In this document: positions 21,711 through 32,196 of the stretch, piece by piece
Position numbering within the stretch: the stretch's first letter is position 1
Layout of the letters: each line of letters starts with the position of its first letter
Assembly (NCBI GenBank): GCA_951394405.1
Contig: OX596335.1
Location: 2,604,001 to 2,668,000 of the forward strand
DNA length: 64,000 nucleotides
Direction: 5' to 3'
Origin: Coprinellus micaceus
Lineage: Eukaryota; Basidiomycota; Agaricomycetes; Agaricales; Psathyrellaceae
Made by a program: the position numbers and the translations under genes
The notes under the pieces: generated by a model
Database searches by the model: none
What the model was told of the DNA's origin: nothing
What the model saw: only the letters and a program-made list of their open reading frames with translations

Positions 21711-23203
21711 TTAGACCCTCTTAGGGGGCATTACCATGGTGGGAGGAAGGGTCTTGATAGGGGGGAGGCGGCTGGCAGCCGTCTTGCGGGCATCCTGCTG
21801 GAGTAGTTGGTCAAGGACAACGATGGCTGCCATGGCCTCGACGATGGGCACGGCACGAGGGACGACGCAAGGGTCATGGCGACCGCGGGCAGCTAATGTT
21901 CCGGGAGTACCATCATACTGCACAGTGTCCTGAGCTTGTGAGATGGTGGCCGGAGACTTGAAGCCGATACTGTAGAGACATTTAGAGTGAACCCGTTATA
22001 TTTGAGGATATTAGGCGCTTACCGGAAGTAGATATCTTCACCGTTCGTGATGCCACCCTGGATACCTCCGCTCCAATTAGTCTTAGTACCGAGACTTCCA
22101 TCTGACCTGCGGACGAAGGCATCGTTGTGCTTGCTACCAGGAACCTCGGTCCCACGGAAGCCAGACCCAACCTCGAACGCCTTGGTTGCGGGAATAGAAA
22201 GCATCGCGTGTGCTAGCTCGGCTTCGAATTTGTCGAAGACAGGCTCCCCTAGTCCGGCGGGGACGTTGCGAATAACGCAGGTAACAGTGCCGCCAATGGA
22301 GTCAGAAGCATCCTTGGCCCTGATGATACGCTGGTACCAGGTTAGTTATTAACCTGCATGAGGGTAAATTGAGACTTACCTGGGTCATCTTCTCCGCCGT
22401 CGCCGGGTGGGGGCACCGGGTGGGATGCTTGTCAACCTCATCCCTAGTGATGGTAGAAAGCAGTTGCCTAAATTCTGCAGAGATGGCATCGTCGACGTCG
22501 TCGTCGTCCTCATTATCATCTAAGGCGACGAGGGAAGGAGGTGCGAGGGCAGCCGGAAGGTGGATCTTCCCAACCGACGAGACGAAGGCGACGATTTCAA
22601 TGCCGTAGACCGTCTTGAGGTATTTCTCAGCGATCGCCCCAGCCGCGACACGACCTAGGCGTCACAAGATCAGCGCGGTGCTCACCACTTCGAGATCGGG
22701 GAAACTTACCGATGGTCTCTCGGGCGCTGCTCCGACCTCCACCACTGCTGGCCTTTACACCGTACTTCTCAAGGTACGTGTAGTCAGCGTGGCTGGGGCG
22801 GGGGTAGAGGTCGGTTTCGGTATAGTCGTGAGGGCGCTGATCTTCGTTCTTGACAAGAAGACCGATGGGAGTTCCAAGAGTGACGCCATGCTCAGTGCCC
22901 GACTGAAGCTGGACGAGATCCTTTTCGTTCCTCTGGATCGGGGATTCAGCGACGCCTGCGGGTGCTGGGGGAATGGGTCATACCGGGGTAGTAAGATTAC
23001 TCTGTCCAGGACGGCGGCGGCTGAGCTGCACCTGGATTTCAGCGGGGCTAAGTTCGAGGCCCTGAGGACAGACTTGAGTCGGAGAGTGGGATAACGCCCG
23101 AAGAAAAACCCACTGGAGGACATCCATCGACTATGGCGCCGACAGATGCGCAATGGCTCTCGCCATAGGTTGTTACGCGGAAGAGCTTGCCAAAGGTTGA
23201 CAT
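21711..23203 (-). CDS. ARO2: Chorismate synthase
   Basis: Last step of the shikimate pathway: EPSP to chorismate, needing reduced FMN. The start [20 protein letters not shown] at 23203 carries the family signature [18 protein letters not shown]; then [12 protein letters not shown] joined across an intron to [51 protein letters not shown] and the C-terminal [20 protein letters not shown]. All catalytic landmarks (His in GESH, the RPGQ Arg, the RHDPC His) are present. Several short introns. Divergent from the SAP30-like gene with 233 bp between starts. Confidence 0.95.
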
Positions 23204-23436
23204 CTTGGAATGACTCGAATGCTGGGGAAGTGGGGATAATTGCAGTACCCTGGGCCGCTGAAAAGGTCCTGGTGTAAGATGGGGGTCAGGATGGAAGAGA
23301 GGGGGATTGGGGGACGCACTGGGACCTTTATATAGATTTGGGCAAGGAGAGGCTGTCGGAAATGCAAAGGTCCAGAGGCAGACAGTGCGATATTTTTAGT
23401 CGCCGGTTAGATGCCGGGCGTTGAGACAGAACTACC

Positions 23437-24155
23437 ATGTCAGCCTCTGCCGCCATCGCCACTGCCGCCTCCTCGCGCGCCCGCCCCCAGGCCAGGAAGA
23501 AGGCCAACGACGACGCCTCCTACTTTGGGCCCTCCACCTCCACCTCGGGGACCTCTGGCATTAAGCGTCAGGCCGCCGAGAAGCTTGAGGGTGAACCCCG
23601 CGTCAAGCGAAAGCGCGTAGATGCAGTCTCCGCCATGCAGGCTGCAGCGAAGACTAACACAACGGAAAGCGAAGTACGACTCTCACTCGTACGTACGGAT
23701 GTCGCCAATAATCGTATCAACGCTCACCTTCGATCTAGGTTGAATTCAGCAAGATGTCGGTTGATGAGTTGCACCGTTATATGACCCAGTTCGACATTGT
23801 TCCACCAATATACCCTTCCCCTATGCTCCCGGACGACCCACCAGCTCCCGCGTACCTTGGAACAGCCCCAAGACACCCGTCGAGAGCACCCAGCCCGCCC
23901 AGCCAGACCCCAGCTAACCGACCACGACGAGAGTCCAGAGAGGCTCAGCGACGCAGCTCACGATTGCTAGAAGAAGACGCCCCCTATCGGACACCCGCCC
24001 TCGCCGATATATCAGAACTTCAAGGTGTCTTAGCGAAGATGGTCGAGAAACACTTCAGAGAGCAGTTGTCTATCAACGGACGAGAAGAGGTAGACACCTT
24101 GGCGTCGTTCATGTGTGCAGTTGAAAAGGCGAAAGGGAACCGGAATAGGTCATGA
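23437..24155 (+). CDS. SAP30-like subunit of the Sin3 histone deacetylase complex
   Basis: Two exons joined at 23674/23739. The N-terminus is Ala/Ser-rich with a basic KRKR segment. After the intron, VEFSKMSVDELHRYMTQFDI is the first part of the Sin3-binding helix pair of SAP30, and ELQGVLAKMVEKHFREQL with DTLASFMCAVEKAKG is the second part (consensus L..V..HF...EE..I..F..AV). Between them is an insertion of about 80 Pro/Arg/Ser-rich residues not present in animal SAP30. The start at 23437 is the first in-frame ATG. Role inferred: bridging subunit of Sin3-Rpd3 corepressor. Symbol not given because paralogues cannot be separated. Confidence 0.75.
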
Positions 24156-25062
24156 CGGTACTAGTTCTATTACCCTCTCATTTCATTGCTCCCTTGCGCA
24201 GACTTGTATAACATTGGGGATTTTGATGCCATACAAGACCCACGAGCCGCTCCTTGTCCACATCTGGACACTGACCGACGGCCAGCACAAGCGCCCACCC
24301 AGCTTCGGCCCTGGTAACTCACGGTGAAGACATCAGCTGTCGTCAATCCCTTGCTCTCTGCTTCAGCGGGTTGCGCGTCGAAAAGACCCCTTGATATTGG
24401 TTGTCCAGTAACAAGAGCTGTTGATGGTTTGGTGAGTGCTCATTGGGGTACCATCGGCTTTCGTGTTTACCGCCTTGACCGGCCCAATTCACTCAAAGTC
24501 GCGCCCGTATCGTTTGGTTATCGGCCACGTCGCGCCGAATCAATGAAAGCGACAATACGTTATCCAAGCCCTTCAAGGATACATATCACAGAGACCCAAC
24601 CGATTGGGTCCTTCGGAAGCAACGCAGGATATGATCGACTCTGTCCCACCTGGTGGTACCCACCGTCTAAAATTGGCCCCAGCGACGCACTAGTCTATCT
24701 ATGGTTGCTGTGCATCGTCCTCACAGGCCTTTTGCTCATGGTTTTCATTTCTCGCCCCCCATTGGTTCTGGATCCCATCCTGCCTCACTGCTGCAACATG
24801 CCAGAGGACTTTTGATGTCGAAGATGGGAGCTTGGTGGGTTTCGATAGTGATGAGGGCGGCTGGCATCATGCCGCTCATTTGGTGTGCGAACCCATCGAT
24901 GTATATGGAGACCAGGTCACAACACGATGTTACAGGGCGACGTTACTTCTGGGAAAGGAGGCTTTCCATTGGTTGGTCCCTTTGCTAACGCACGTCCCAA
25001 CGCTGATTCAGAATGTAATTGGCAGGTTTCCATGGGAAACTGACACGGTTCTTAGCTGTCCG

Positions 25063-25070
25063 TATAAATA
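25063..25070 (+). promoter_or_regulatory. TATA box of the secreted repeat protein gene
   Basis: TATAAATA, about 220 bp before the ATG at 25290, followed by a pyrimidine-rich stretch and a leader intron. Position and match fit a strong, regulated promoter. Confidence 0.6.
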
Positions 25071-25160
25071 CTAACCCCCTTCCTGGGGCGTTCCTCAGTT
25101 GCTCTTCTCCCCTTCGTTCGTCTTGATCTTTGCAGCTGGCGCTGCCTTTCCCTCTCTTTT

Positions 25161-25210
25161 GTGAGTGTCCCACCTCCAATGCGTCCCTCACCGCGCTGAC
25201 ACCCTCCTAG
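25161..25210 (+). other. Probable 5' UTR intron
   Basis: gtgagt donor, gctgac branch and ctcctag acceptor, 50 nt, between the TATA box and the ATG, in a leader otherwise rich in C and T. Confidence 0.55.
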
Positions 25211-25289
25211 TTGTCCGCTTCACTTTCGGCTTCGTCTCACGTTCTTTTGGCTTCCGCGAAGTCTTTTATAGTATACAATCTTTTCGAAC

Positions 25290-26751
25290 ATGAAAGTCGC
25301 CAGCGCCCTTTTCTTTGCCCTCCCCCTCCTTTCCGGCGTCTCTGCCCAGTTCGGAAACCAGAGAAATCAGGGTGGGAACAACGGGGGGAACCAAGGGAAC
25401 AACGGGGGGAACCAGGGGAATAACGGGGGGAACCAGGGTAATAATGGGGCCAACAACGGAGCCAACCAAGGCGGGAACGCTGGCGGAGACCCCCAGACCT
25501 CCCAGAGTGTGTTGGATATAGTTCCTCTACTTTGAAGGTGTCTGACATTCCTTCCCACCACTCATAGCCCTCGATCCTCGTGTCATCGCGCCAGGGTTTG
25601 CTAACAACGGCCAGAATCCTCCGGTCGATGGTTGGTGAGAATAACAATTTGACTCGATTCCGACTAACACGACTTCCAGGACAAGTTGCTTCGCTCACGT
25701 CGACGAATAATTTCATCAACTTCTGTCTGACGGTACCCAACCTTCCTATCACCGACGGCAAACAGATTCAGACCGGCTCCTGCAACCCTGCCCCCATCGG
25801 TGTGATTCCTAACATCGACAACATGCCCTCTGGCAAGATCTCTAACCCCAAGAACGGTGCCACCATCGCCGCCAACACGCTCTTCAACATCGAGGTGACC
25901 GTTAGGAATTTCGCAACTGGTCAGTTCGTCAATGCCCAGGCCAACTACTTCGCCGCCCCCCAGACGCTGAACGGCGCTGGCCAAATTCTCGGCCACTCCC
26001 ATGTGGTCATGGAGCTCCTCACGTCCCTGGACCAGGTAGCACCTACGGATCCGAAGAAGTTCGCCTTCTTCAAGGTCAGTTACCATAGCTTCCCAGTAAA
26101 CCGAGGTGACTGCTGACTGAGGACCTGCACCAGGGTTTGAACAACGCCGCGGTAGGCGGGAAGTTGTCAACTGAGGTGACCAACGGCGTTCCTGCTGGCG
26201 CCTACCGCATCTGCACGATCAACTCGTCTTCCAACCACCAGCCTGTCATTGTCCCTGTCGCCCAACACGGCTCTCTGGATGACTGTGTCTACGTAAGTCA
26301 CTCTATAGCGTGTGTGGTGTCTCGTAGATCCTCATTCTCTTCTCAGGTCACTGCTACTGCTGGCGGCGCCAATCAAGGAAACAATGGTGCTAACAACGGT
26401 GCGAACCAAGGCAACAACGGCGCGAACCAGGGCAATAATGGTGCCAACAACGGCGCGAACAATGGTGCGAACCAGGGCAACAACGGTGCCAACAATGGTG
26501 CCAACAACGGTGCGAACAACGGTGCGAACCAAGGCAACAACGGCGCGAACCAGGGCAATAATGGTGCCAACAACGGCGCGAACAATGGTGCGAACCAGGG
26601 CAACAATGGTGCCAACAACGGTGCGAACCAGGGCAACAACGGTGCCAACAATGGTGCCAACAACGGCGCCAACCAGGGCAGGAATGGTGGCTTTGGTCAA
26701 CGATCTGGTGGATTCGGGAACCGTCCTCGCCGACTGTCCTCACAACACTAG
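25290..26751 (+). CDS. Secreted protein with Asn/Gly/Gln/Ala repeats at both ends
   Basis: Signal peptide MKVASALFFALPLLSGVSAQ, a first low-complexity block (units close to GNQGNNG), then a folded domain: LDPRVIAPGFANNGQ, NNFINFCLTVPNLPITDGKQ, GSCNPAPIGVIPNIDNMPSG, NAQANYFAAPQTLN, GQILGHSHVVMEL, PAGAYRICTINSSSNHQPVI and PVAQHGSLDDCVYVTAT. A second block of about 105 residues made only of N, G, A and Q (26364-26680) precedes a short Gly/Arg tail. Five exons. The central domain is common in secreted or wall-associated proteins of mushroom fungi, function unknown; database entries for it are often misnamed. Confidence 0.85.
25368..25475 (+). repeat. Coding tandem repeat, N-terminal block
   Basis: 21 bp units encoding about GGNQGNN, four clear copies, grading into NNGANNGANQG. 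Confidence 0.8.
26364..26680 (+). repeat. Coding tandem repeat, C-terminal block
   Basis: Arrays of 12 and 9 bp subunits encoding NNGA and NQG in irregular order; a longer unit (about NGANNGANNGANQG) recurs, indicating several rounds of slippage or unequal exchange. Synonymous differences between units are few, so expansion is recent. Confidence 0.85.
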
Positions 26752-27082
26752 ATGTAGATTACTGGACTTTTGATACCCACCATACCCTTACTTATTCACC
26801 GCTTTCGTTCTCCAAAACCGTCACGACCGCACTTGTTTGATTCTTTGTACACTTCTTTCTTCTTCCTTGTACTTAGCCAGGAGCTGACACGCAATAATAT
26901 CGAGAGGGACATTAGGCATCGCATTCGGTTGGGCGGGCATGACTATAGTGACCCCCAAGTACCGTTGGACAAGCGGTGGCAAGTAATGAGCGTAACCATG
27001 CTCGGCCAGGACGGGGTACGTAAATAACGATCCATCGAAAGCAGAACAAAAGGGTAACGGCAGTGGAAAACCCGAAAGAAGG
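26752..27082. other. Convergent 3' intergenic region
   Basis: Downstream sequences of two convergent genes. Nothing further supported. Confidence 0.5.
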
Positions 27083-28554
27083 TTAGAATCTATTGGGAGG
27101 AAGGCGGGGAGATCGTGTTGGTGGGTCTGCTAGGGATTCTATGGTGGATGATATGGAAACGAACGGTCGCCTGGACGGTGGGTTCTTCCTTTCGGTGGAG
27201 ATGTATGACTGTGGGTGAGCAGAAAGGGATGACTCGGTGAAGAAACTTCGGCGTTGGTAAGATGCCCTGTCGGCTGCCGTTGGGCGTTGCCCAGGGGGTT
27301 CGACGAGTGGGGCGCCAGAGTCGAATGATGCTCTCGCAATGGAAACGCGTCGCGGCGGGGGAGAACGAGATAACGGGGGCTTTTCGACAAGTTCTTCCTG
27401 TTGCTCTGAGTGAAAGAGGGGGAGAATCGTAGCGGCGGGTTTCTCCACGGAATCTGGACGATAGTAGGAGAATGGCGGTTCATGCCAGGAACGGTCGAAC
27501 ATGACAGGGCGGAACTGGCGAATGCTGTGCTTGAGACGCTGCTTCCTGACATGCCTTCGCCTCCAGCAGAATAGGAGTATGACCAGCATGATGAGAGCCA
27601 GGACGAGGCCTGCAATCGGCCCTGCAATTTTGGCAATCTCCGGCTTTGGCTTCGACAGAGCCGAGGTAGACTCGGGGGAAGGGGAAGAGGTAAGGGAATG
27701 GTGATCGTCTTGGGTTGACATCACTGAAGAAGCTTCAGTCGCCTCTGGTGTTTCGAGGGTTGTGGGGTCGGGAGTGATGCTAGGGCGCGGAGCAGGCCCT
27801 CCTGTGTTTGCATTCGTAGAAGCGCTGTCAGAGGGAAGTGAGCGAGGGCAGCACAGAAATGACGGAAAAGAACGCACGGGGTGAATCGAATGTAGTCCAA
27901 TGCGAATGTCACCGGGACATCCATCGCATTATCGCGTTCCAGTTGAATGTTTAGCGTATGGTTCCCGTCCTTGGGCGAGTTCACCAAAAACTGTGCCATC
28001 CGAAATTGTTGCCGTAGCTCTTGATTCGTCCACCCTTCCAAGGTCAAGGGGAGTCTCTGAGGCGGATTATTATCCAACTTGAGCAACAGGTTGGATTTCC
28101 CGTCATCGCGGGTTCGCCCTCGCTGGTTCGTCCTTCGAAAGAGAACAAACATAGCGATGGCATTGGACCCTACGCACAAAGAATGTTTGGCCTATGTCCA
28201 TGAGGTGCTCCAAGGGGTCTTACCAGTGAAGTCAAAGTCAATGGACATGCCGCTCTTAGGGTCGAACTACAGAACGTGTGAGGTGGATGTCCATGCAATA
28301 CTCAATTTTCTGCGAACCTGGGCGCCAGGCGCGGCGTGCCATGTCGCTACAACGGCTCCGTCAGCGACCAAGAATATTAACGCTGGAATAGAGGAAGTCT
28401 CACTATTGAAGGCTTGCTTCCGCAGGGTGTCTTGGCCCCCCGACGAGACATTGCAGGCTAAGCATACGTCGTTCAACTTCCAGAGACCCCGAGGGAAGTA
28501 CTTGATATCCGGGTGAGTGTCGTCGACTGTGATAGGGCCCGAAGTTGACGCCAT
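27083..28554 (-). CDS. Single-pass membrane protein with extracellular beta-sandwich-like domain
   Basis: Several exons. The N-terminal part (MASTSGPITVDDTHPDIKYF, later MSIDFDFTGK, SLCVGSNAIAMFVLF, NHTLNIQLERDNAM, FALDYIRFTP) has the pattern of fungal ectodomains in which a DDxxPxIxY opening and a final (L)DYIxY strand bracket a jelly-roll resembling galactose-binding modules. It is followed by a Ser/Thr/Pro stalk, a membrane helix (IAGPIAGLVLALIMLVILLF), a CWRRRHVRKQR stop-transfer and a Pro/Arg-rich cytoplasmic tail ending PPNRF. A typical agaricomycete surface protein; ligand unknown. No cleavable signal peptide is obvious at the chosen start. Confidence 0.75.
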
Positions 28555-28832
28555 AAATTACGACTCTGCCAGAGAGCGAGGGAGATAGGGAAACGTGGGG
28601 CTGGTCTCATTTTCCAACGCATTTTATATGGCTTAGAAGAAGGTGTGAACCGAGTAGATAGGGAAATTTCTGTGTGGATTGTGGTAGGTAGGACGACCTC
28701 GGTTTCTCGATACTGAAGGGAAGAAAGAAAGGTGCGCGTTCTATAAGCCTTGGGTGGTGGAATACTCACAGATTTGTTCTCACAGTCGGCGCTAATTAGT
28801 GTTGCCCTTCTCATCTTACAACCACCTCCACC

Positions 28833-31800
28833 ATGTCGGCTGAAGATATCGCAGAGGAGATCCGCAATGCCCTCCCAGGCACGGAGGAAATCATCGTCCA
28901 GTACCTCTCGGGATACCTTGTCGACGACGCAGCCGATGATGAGGACATTCTTGCGATTGCCCAGGAAATACTGCAATCGGTCGCGGGCGACAAGCAGAAG
29001 CAGCTCCAAGCGCTATTGGGAAAGCTGAACGGCTTGCTCGAGGAACAATTTGTAACGCGACAGAAGAAAAAGGCTCAGCCCCAGTTGCAGAAGCTGGATA
29101 AGGTCTTGGATATGGGCAGGGCGCAGGTGTCCAATACCCTCCTTCTCTCGGAAGGTGTCGATCTGGAGTCGATCAACAAGGGAAAGTGAGTAAAATCACA
29201 CCCACATATCAGGCATCAATAATCGTATTTTGCCAGGGCATCCCGTGTCGATGTCAAGAAGCTGGAGAAACAAGAGGCGAAGCTGCGGGTGCGTACTCTA
29301 TTTCATGATTCGCGTTCCCGGCCGCCTTGACGTATTGGCGGTTGTGTCTCCTATCAGGCGAAGATCGAAAAGCGGGCCAAGAGAGATCTATACGAAGGGT
29401 CTAAGTTATTGGACCAGCACAAGAAGCAACAAACATATGAGGAGATGTTCATGAAGGTGTTACCCATGCCTTGGTCCTGAGTTGTCCTCGTGTTGACCCT
29501 TGCCCCAGATCAATCCCCTGGAAGCAGCGGCCAACTCGAAAAGCAAAAGCAAGGACGTTCACTTGCCGTCTATCGATGTCAGCTTTGGTTCCAACAGGAT
29601 TCTGTACGTGGCCTTCTAGCCTCCATGTGGGAACTTTGCTCACAATGTCCTAGGTCTGGTGCAAGCCTTACGCTTGCACATGGAAGGCGTTATGGCTTGA
29701 TTGGCCGTAATGGCAAGTCGAAATTTCACGTCGTGCGGCGATAATCTGACGGACTGCGATTCAGGTGTCGGTAAATCCACGCTTCTGCGTCACATCGCAA
29801 TGCGTGACATTCCCATCCCCCCACATATTACTATCCTCTTCGTCGAGCAAGAGGTACTCACTCATCTTTACCCTCTTCCATTACTTCAACCTGACAAAAA
29901 TGCCAGATCGTTGGAGATGATACTCTTGCCCTCGACTCAGTCCTAAAGGCTGATGTATGGCGAGACCATTTGCTAAAAGAACAAGCTTCTTTGGATGCCA
30001 AATTACAGCAGCTTGAGGCTGAGGGAGACGACAAGCGATTTGTAGATGCTCGTGAAGAGTACGAGTCGAGATTGGCAGAGGTACACCAACAACTCGCAGA
30101 TATGGATGCCGCAAGTGCCCCTGCCCGTGCTGCCGAACTGCTCGCTGGTAGGTACTACTCTGAGGCTAAGGCTGATACATTACTGACCTGTGCATTAGGC
30201 CTCGGGTTTGACGAAACTGATCAGAAAAAACCAACCAAGTCCTTCAGTGGAGGTTGGCGAATGAGATTGGCTCTGGCGCGAGCGTTGTTCGTGAAAGTCA
30301 GTAAAGCGAATTGGACTGCAACCTAACAGGAGACCTGACGTTACTTGAAGCCTGCACTTCTGCTGCTGGACGAGCCTTCCAATCACAGTAAGCCCTTTCA
30401 CTCGTGGAGTCTGAAATTTGACACTCACTCGCGTCTTAGTCGATTTGAACGCCCTTGCTTGGTTAGAAGACTACCTCCAGACTTGGCCAGGCACGATCCT
30501 TGTTGTGTATGCTCTTTCGCCCTCCCTCCAACCGACCTGCGCTCACTCTCTACAGTTCCCACGACAGAGCATTCCTGTAAGAGTCGACGCGCTACCTTGA
30601 TGAACTGCACTGACTGGGTGATAGGGACGCTGTTGCTACGGATATCATCCACCAACACTCCGAGCGCCTTGACTACTACAAAGGGTAGAGTTTTCCGTTC
30701 AATAACTGTGATCACCACTAATCCTTCAAGTTAGGAACTTCACGCAGTTCTACTCGACGAAATCAGAGCGTGACAGAAACCTGCAGAAAGAGTACGACAC
30801 GCAGATGGAATACCGCAAACATCTCCAAGCCTTCATTGACCGTTGGAGGTACAACGCGAACCGTGCGGCACAGGCACAGATGAAGATCAAAATTCTCGAG
30901 AAGGTAGAGCCGCCGTTGCTCCTCGTGACAGTCCAACTCAGTTCCCTCCTAGCTGCCAGATCTCCAACCACCAGAAGCAGAGGAGACGGAGTCATTCAAG
31001 TTCCCAGAAACAGACAAGATTTCTCCGCCTCTTCTGCAAATGTCGGACCTGACATTCGGGTATAGCTCTGAGAGGGTCTTGTTGAAGGGCATCAACTTTG
31101 ACGTCGGCTTTGATTCTCGAGTCGCGATTGTCGGTGCGAACGGTGCTGGAAAGTCAACACTGTAAGCGGCATACTAATTGGGTTCCTCGCTCATGAGTTG
31201 ACAGCTATGACAGTATCAAATTGCTGACCGGGGAACTCAAGCCAGTGTCAGGGCATGTAACAAGGAACGGGCGTCTGCGGATGTAAGTCCCTCAAAAGGC
31301 TTATCCTACTTGGACATGCACTGACCCATTCGTCAGCGGATATTTCGCCCAGCACCATCTTGACACCCTCAATACCTCTATGACTCCTGTTCAATTCCTT
31401 GCATCTAGATTCCCGGGTCGGACAGAACAAGAATATCGATCCCATCTCGGGAACTTCCAGATCAGCGGGATGACTGGGTGAGTTAAGCCAAAGGGTATTC
31501 GTTTCCGCAGACTGAGGGTATTTTGAAAAGGCTTCAGCTCATCGGAACGCTGTCTGGAGGTCAAAAGTCTCGTGTCGCATTTGCCCTCCTCTCCCTCCAG
31601 CATCCTCACATCCTCTTGTTGGACGAAGTATGAATTTCTTGGATTTCTTCTCACCGACGTTTAACACCTTTCCCCCCAGCCTACCAACCACTTGGATATC
31701 GAAGGTCTGGACGCCCTCATGGCGGCCCTGAGGGCATGGAACGGGGGGGTGATTCTCATCTCTCACGACGAACGTTTCATCACCTCAGTAGCCAAAGAGC

Positions 31801-31950
31801 TCTGGGTTTGTGGCGATGGCACCGTGTACAAGTTCAAGGGCGATGTCGAGAGCTACAAGGTCAGCAGCTTCGTTTATCGGGGGCTGGCGGTGGGTCTAAT
31901 GTTTTGTTTGACAGAAACTCATTGTCAGCAACGTCAAGGCAAAGCCTTGA
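28833..31950 (+). CDS. GCN20: ABC-F ATPase Gcn20
   Basis: About 720 residues, no membrane segments. N-terminal helical domain (MSAEDIAEEIRNALPGTEEI) typical of Gcn20/ABCF3, which binds Gcn1; then two ABC cassettes: Walker A GRNGVGKST and GANGAGKST, signatures SFSGGWRMRLALARALF and TLSGGQKSRVAFALLSL, Walker B LLLDEPSNHIDL and LLLDEPTNHLDI, linker between. In the family Gcn1-Gcn20 on ribosomes activates the Gcn2 kinase under amino-acid starvation. Intron 29713-29764 interrupts the first Walker A and begins GC rather than GT. The last exon adds KLIVSNVKAKP. All ATPase motifs intact. Confidence 0.95.
29713..29764 (+). other. GC-AG intron in GCN20
   Basis: Intron with donor gcaagt, internal tctgac branch and gattcag acceptor. 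Removing it restores GRNG-VGKST; no GT donor gives the motif. Confidence 0.8.
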
Positions 31951-32196
31951 AGACAGTAGCTCTATCGCGTACATTACCTGTAGCATACTCCATACTCGCA
32001 CACCGTCGTTCTATGGCATCTTCCGAGCGAGAGATCGTAGACCCCGGCGGGGCCCGGGCCGAATGAAAACGCGTTGGTGCTACGTCACATGATTGCTCAA
32101 CTAAACGCGATCAGTCCAGACGCGTTTTGTTCAACCTTCCCCGACACCACCACCAACACCACCAACAACTCGCCACCTATCTGTCGGGCCCTCGAC

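Larger units (their letters stand above)
24156..25289. other. Intergenic region upstream of the secreted repeat protein
   Basis: No gene supported. A frame at 24324-24815 starts at GTG and has no motif or homology I recognise. The right third holds the core promoter and a 5' leader intron of the next gene. Confidence 0.5.

Noticed and set aside
24324..24815. Plus-strand 163-codon frame with a hydrophobic stretch
   Set aside because: Begins at GTG with no ATG, no recognisable family, and lies in the upstream region of the secreted protein gene.
26332..26743. Minus-strand Val/Ala/Pro-rich frames over the repeat block
   Set aside because: These are shadows of the Asn/Gly repeat on the plus strand; any frame across such repeats stays open.
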